64,000 nt of DNA from the NCBI RefSeq assembly GCF_000377205.1, contig NZ_KB897908.1:186001-250000 (forward strand), given 5' to 3'. Position 1 is the stretch's first letter; the number at the start of each line of letters is the position of its first letter. Of this stretch, positions 61,930 to 64,000 are shown one piece after another. The notes under the pieces were generated by a model, which worked only from the letters and a program-made list of their open reading frames with translations, ran no database searches and was not told the DNA's origin. The translations under genes and the position numbers were made by a program. The stretch is from Thioalkalivibrio sp. ALJ3 (GTDB taxonomy: Bacteria; Pseudomonadota; Gammaproteobacteria; Ectothiorhodospirales; Ectothiorhodospiraceae).

Positions 61930-62049
61930 GTGTGGGCAGGGGCTTCGCGGGCAGGCCCGCTCCCAGAGTGATCTGGGTGGCGCCGGATGTCGAAACCAGC
62001 GCTCTGCCCCCTGTGGGAGCCGCCCTGGCGGCGAAGTCCCTCCCAGAGT
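61930..62049. repeat. Inverted pair of REP-like sequences
   Basis: A first unit around GCGGGCAGGCCCGC (61948-61961) and a second around GCCGCCCTGGCGGC face each other. Read outward, both begin TGGGAGC and carry a GCGAAG(C/T)CCC tail, a pattern close to the REP sequences of pseudomonads. They lie between the convergent glpK and pirin genes and may act as a bidirectional terminator or mRNA stabiliser. Confidence 0.7.
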
Positions 62050-62065
62050 CAGCCCCTCTGCCTGA

Positions 62066-62914
62066 CTAGTTGATGCTGGCTGGCTCGGCCGCGAGCTGGC
62101 CGGACTGGTAGTCGCTGATCGCCTGCTCGATCTCGTCGGAGGTGTTCATCACGAACGGGCCGTAGTGGGCGATCGGTTCGCCCAGCGGGCGGCCCTTGAA
62201 CAGTAGCACCCGCGCATCCTGCTGTGCGATCAGGTGGATCTGCGTCTGTCCGCTCCAGGTGCCCAGCTGGCCGGTCTTCAGCCCGGTCAGTTCCCCGTCG
62301 TAGACGTAGGCGAGCACCCGATCGTCCAGCTGGACGGCCAGTGACAGGCGGTACCCGGCCGGCAGGCTGAGATCTGCCATGGCCGCGCTTTCGCCGATCT
62401 GTTCCAGCGGGCCTTCGGTATCCCCGGCGCTGGTCTGCCACGAACCGGCGATCGCCTTGAAGTGCAGCGGGCCGTCGTCTTCCGGCAAGTGACGCATCTC
62501 ATCGGCGCGCACGTCGCGGTAGCGCGGCGGGTCCATCTTGCGCCGTGCCGGCAGGTTCACCCAGAGCTGGAAGCCGTGCAGCCCGTCCGAGTCCAGCAGG
62601 GGCATCTCGGAGTGGATAACCCCGCGCCCGGCGCTCATCCACTGGGCCTCGCCGGCCTCCACACGGCCCTGGTTGCCCATCGAATCCTCGTGGGTCAGAC
62701 CGCCGTGGACGAGGTAGGTCAGCGTCTCGAAGCCGCGGTGCGGGTGGGAGGGAAAACCGCCGATGTAGTCCTCCCTGGCGCTGGCCTTCAGCTCGTCCAG
62801 CATCAGGAACGGATCGAGTCCCCCGTTAAAGTCGTGAATACGGCGAATCTTTACCCCGGCGCCATCCTGGGTCGGTTGAGCGGTGCGTACGGTGTCCGGG
62901 GGGGTCGGGTTCAT
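62066..62914 (-). CDS. Pirin family protein
   Basis: A 282-residue bicupin. The N-terminal cupin metal site reads HPHRGFETLTYLVHG then the HSE end of GRGVIHSE, with EAGEAQWMSAG between, the classic pirin signature. The C-terminal cupin contains VLLFKGRPLGEPIAHYGPFVMN. Pirins are iron proteins; some oxidise quercetin and others regulate partners, so the role here is open. ATG 62914 follows AAGGAGA. Standing alone on the minus strand. Confidence 0.92.
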   Translation of the reverse strand: MNPTPPDTVRTAQPTQDGAGVKIRRIHDFNGGLDPFLMLDELKASAREDYIGGFPSHPHRGFETLTYLVHGGLTHEDSMGNQGRVEAGEAQWMSAGRGVIHSEMPLLDSDGLHGFQLWVNLPARRKMDPPRYRDVRADEMRHLPEDDGPLHFKAIAGSWQTSAGDTEGPLEQIGESAAMADLSLPAGYRLSLAVQLDDRVLAYVYDGELTGLKTGQLGTWSGQTQIHLIAQQDARVLLFKGRPLGEPIAHYGPFVMNTSDEIEQAISDYQSGQLAAEPASIN

Positions 62915-63025
62915 GGCGGTCTCCTTCGCAACAAGGCCTGCACCATACCGACCATGAAAACAAAAGAAAATTGCACTGCGCCCTTTCATGGGGCGGTTTG
63001 CGACCGGAGGGGTATCCGCTGAGCG

Positions 63026-63189
63026 CTAGGGAGACGCTGATTGCATCACACGTCCGCGCTCGAGTCGCTTTTGCGTGCGAACAGGGCGCGGTGACCGCCG
63101 TGCAGCATTCTGCATAAGGGAGCCGCAACGCAGGATCGGGGAATTGGGGGTACCAACGCGGACGTGTGATGCAATCAGCGTCCCCCTAA
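63026..63189 (+). mobile_element. MITE-like palindromic element, copy C (164 bp, shortened)
   Basis: Terminal inverted repeats of 33 bp (63026-63058 with 63157-63189, 31 of 33 pairing) read CTAGGGAGACGCTGATTGCA, with GC in place of the TA of copy B on both sides. It keeps the first half of arm 1 and the outer part of arm 2, with the rest missing. The left border is CTAG and the right border CTAA. Its right edge supplies the TAG stop of the ABC ATPase gene. Confidence 0.85.
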
Positions 63190-63977
63190 TCGGGGCGTGG
63201 CATGAAAACCGGGTATCCGTCGATCTCGCCGACCCCCAGGGGCTGGTTGTACAGCCGTTCCAGCGCGGACGGCACCAGCATGGTTCGGGTGGGACCCCAG
63301 CAGGCCTTGCCGTCGGGGAACATCAGAAGCAGGTGATCGCAGTAGCGTACCGCCAGGTTCACGTCGTGCAGCACCAGGATTGCGGCGCGGTCGCCCCGGG
63401 CGATACGGCGTATGTGATCCAGCACCGCGATTTGATGATGCAGGTCGAGCTGGCTGGTGGGCTCGTCCAGCAGCAGGAGGCGCGGGTTCTGGGTGAGCAC
63501 GGTGGCGATGGCCAGGCGCTGGCGCTCGCCGCCGGACAGGGTGTCCACCAGGCGGTGCTCCAGCTCGGCTAGGTCCATCCGGGCCAGGGCGGCACGGGCC
63601 TGGGCGTAGTCCTCGGCGGTCTCGATGTCCCAGGGCCGCAGGTAGGGGTGGCGGCCGATCAGGGCCGTCTCCAGCACGGTCGCGGGGAATCCGTCGTGGT
63701 GCTTCTGGAAGACCAGGCCCAGTTCGCGCGCCAGCCGGGCGCGGGAGTATTCGGGGAGCGAACGGCCTTGCACATGGATCTCTCCCGTGCGGGCCGCGCG
63801 CAGCCCGGCCAGGGTATGAAGCAAGGTGCTTTTGCCAGCCCCATTCGGGCCGAGGATGCCCCAGCACTGTCCCGGATTGATGGTCAGTTCGATGGGCGAG
63901 CCGCTGGCGCGTTCCGGGATGTCGATAACCAGATCGTGGGTGGCCAGCAGGGTGTCAGGCCCCGGCGCCTCGTGCAC
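63186..63977 (-). CDS. ABC transporter ATPase for heme, iron-siderophore or B12 uptake (HmuV/FecE/BtuD type)
   Basis: A 263-residue ATPase. Walker A is GPNGAGKST, the Q loop in VFQKHHDG, the signature LSGGERQRLAIA, Walker B LLLLDEP and the switch His in VLHDVNLA. The VLETALIGRHPYL segment is typical of the iron/heme/cobalamin class. GTG 63977 is the first start in frame within the window, but no stop lies upstream of it, so the true start could be beyond the right edge. The TAG stop sits at the border of copy C. Transporter partners would be outside the window. Confidence 0.85.
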   Translation of the reverse strand: MHEAPGPDTLLATHDLVIDIPERASGSPIELTINPGQCWGILGPNGAGKSTLLHTLAGLRAARTGEIHVQGRSLPEYSRARLARELGLVFQKHHDGFPATVLETALIGRHPYLRPWDIETAEDYAQARAALARMDLAELEHRLVDTLSGGERQRLAIATVLTQNPRLLLLDEPTSQLDLHHQIAVLDHIRRIARGDRAAILVLHDVNLAVRYCDHLLLMFPDGKACWGPTRTMLVPSALERLYNQPLGVGEIDGYPVFMPRPD

Positions 63978-64000
63978 GCTCTCGGTGCTGGACGCGTGGG

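Overview
The window is high-GC chromosomal DNA from a gammaproteobacterium. The gene order glnD-map / rpsB-tsf-pyrH-frr-uppS-cdsA-dxr-rseP-bamA-skp-lpxD-fabZ-lpxA ... rnhB-dnaE-accA-tilS and pyrG-kdsA-eno-ftsB-ispD-ispF is the standard gammaproteobacterial one. The HpnCDE squalene genes, the GnnA/GnnB-type lipid A genes next to lpxB and the base composition suggest an Ectothiorhodospiraceae member, perhaps Thioalkalivibrio-like. That placement is inference. There are no rRNA genes, tRNA genes, CRISPR arrays or prophages that I can see.

Layout. 1-5.2 kb: pdxH (cut by the left edge), a CDGSH/glutamate-synthase fusion, a small globin and a YgiQ radical SAM protein. 5.2-5.55 kb: two near-identical 69-bp palindromes. 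5.5-13.8 kb: squalene genes hpnE, hpnD and hpnC, a YciK-like SDR, hemN behind an FNR-like box, a small toxin-antitoxin-like pair split by a palindromic element, and rmuC. 13.1-19.5 kb: gph-ubiG-mtaD (read right to left), wrbA and a GGDEF/EAL protein. 19.7-23.4 kb: doxX, a PhnD-like binding protein gene cut in two by a second copy of the element, and a ZorA/ZorB-like ion-motor pair. 23.4-49.7 kb: the glnD to tilS housekeeping block, in which lpxB-gnnB-gnnA lies inverted between lpxA and rnhB. 49.8-54.1 kb: a periplasmic binding protein gene overlapping a siaB-siaC-siaD-siaA signalling operon. 54.2-64 kb: pyrG, kdsA, eno, ftsB, ispD, ispF, a VOC protein, glpK, a REP-like pair, pirin, a third and shorter copy of the element, and an ABC ATPase.

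The most notable find is a family of dispersed elements of about 164-288 bp (10413-10686, 20354-20641, 63026-63189). They have 33-bp terminal inverted repeats, sit at TA dinucleotides (CTAG in two cases) and, in the two full copies, fold into two internal arms. The copies differ from one another, yet many differences are matched on both sides of the stems, so the fold is kept. Removing the copy at 20354 restores, in frame, a 324-residue PhnD-like protein. Removing the copy at 10413 restores a two-gene operon with a 10-nt spacer. Shorter sequences resembling the element ends lie at both borders of the inverted lpxB-gnnB-gnnA block.

How the genes work together. The central block combines translation (rpsB, tsf, frr, map), the envelope (uppS, cdsA, bamA, skp, lpxD, fabZ, lpxA, lpxB, kdsA), isoprenoid synthesis (dxr, ispD, ispF, uppS) and replication (dnaE, rnhB). 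The isoprenoid genes also supply HpnC/D/E. GnnA and GnnB predict a lipid A built on 2,3-diamino-2,3-dideoxyglucose. Two c-di-GMP enzymes (16.7 kb and SiaD) point to biofilm or attachment control.
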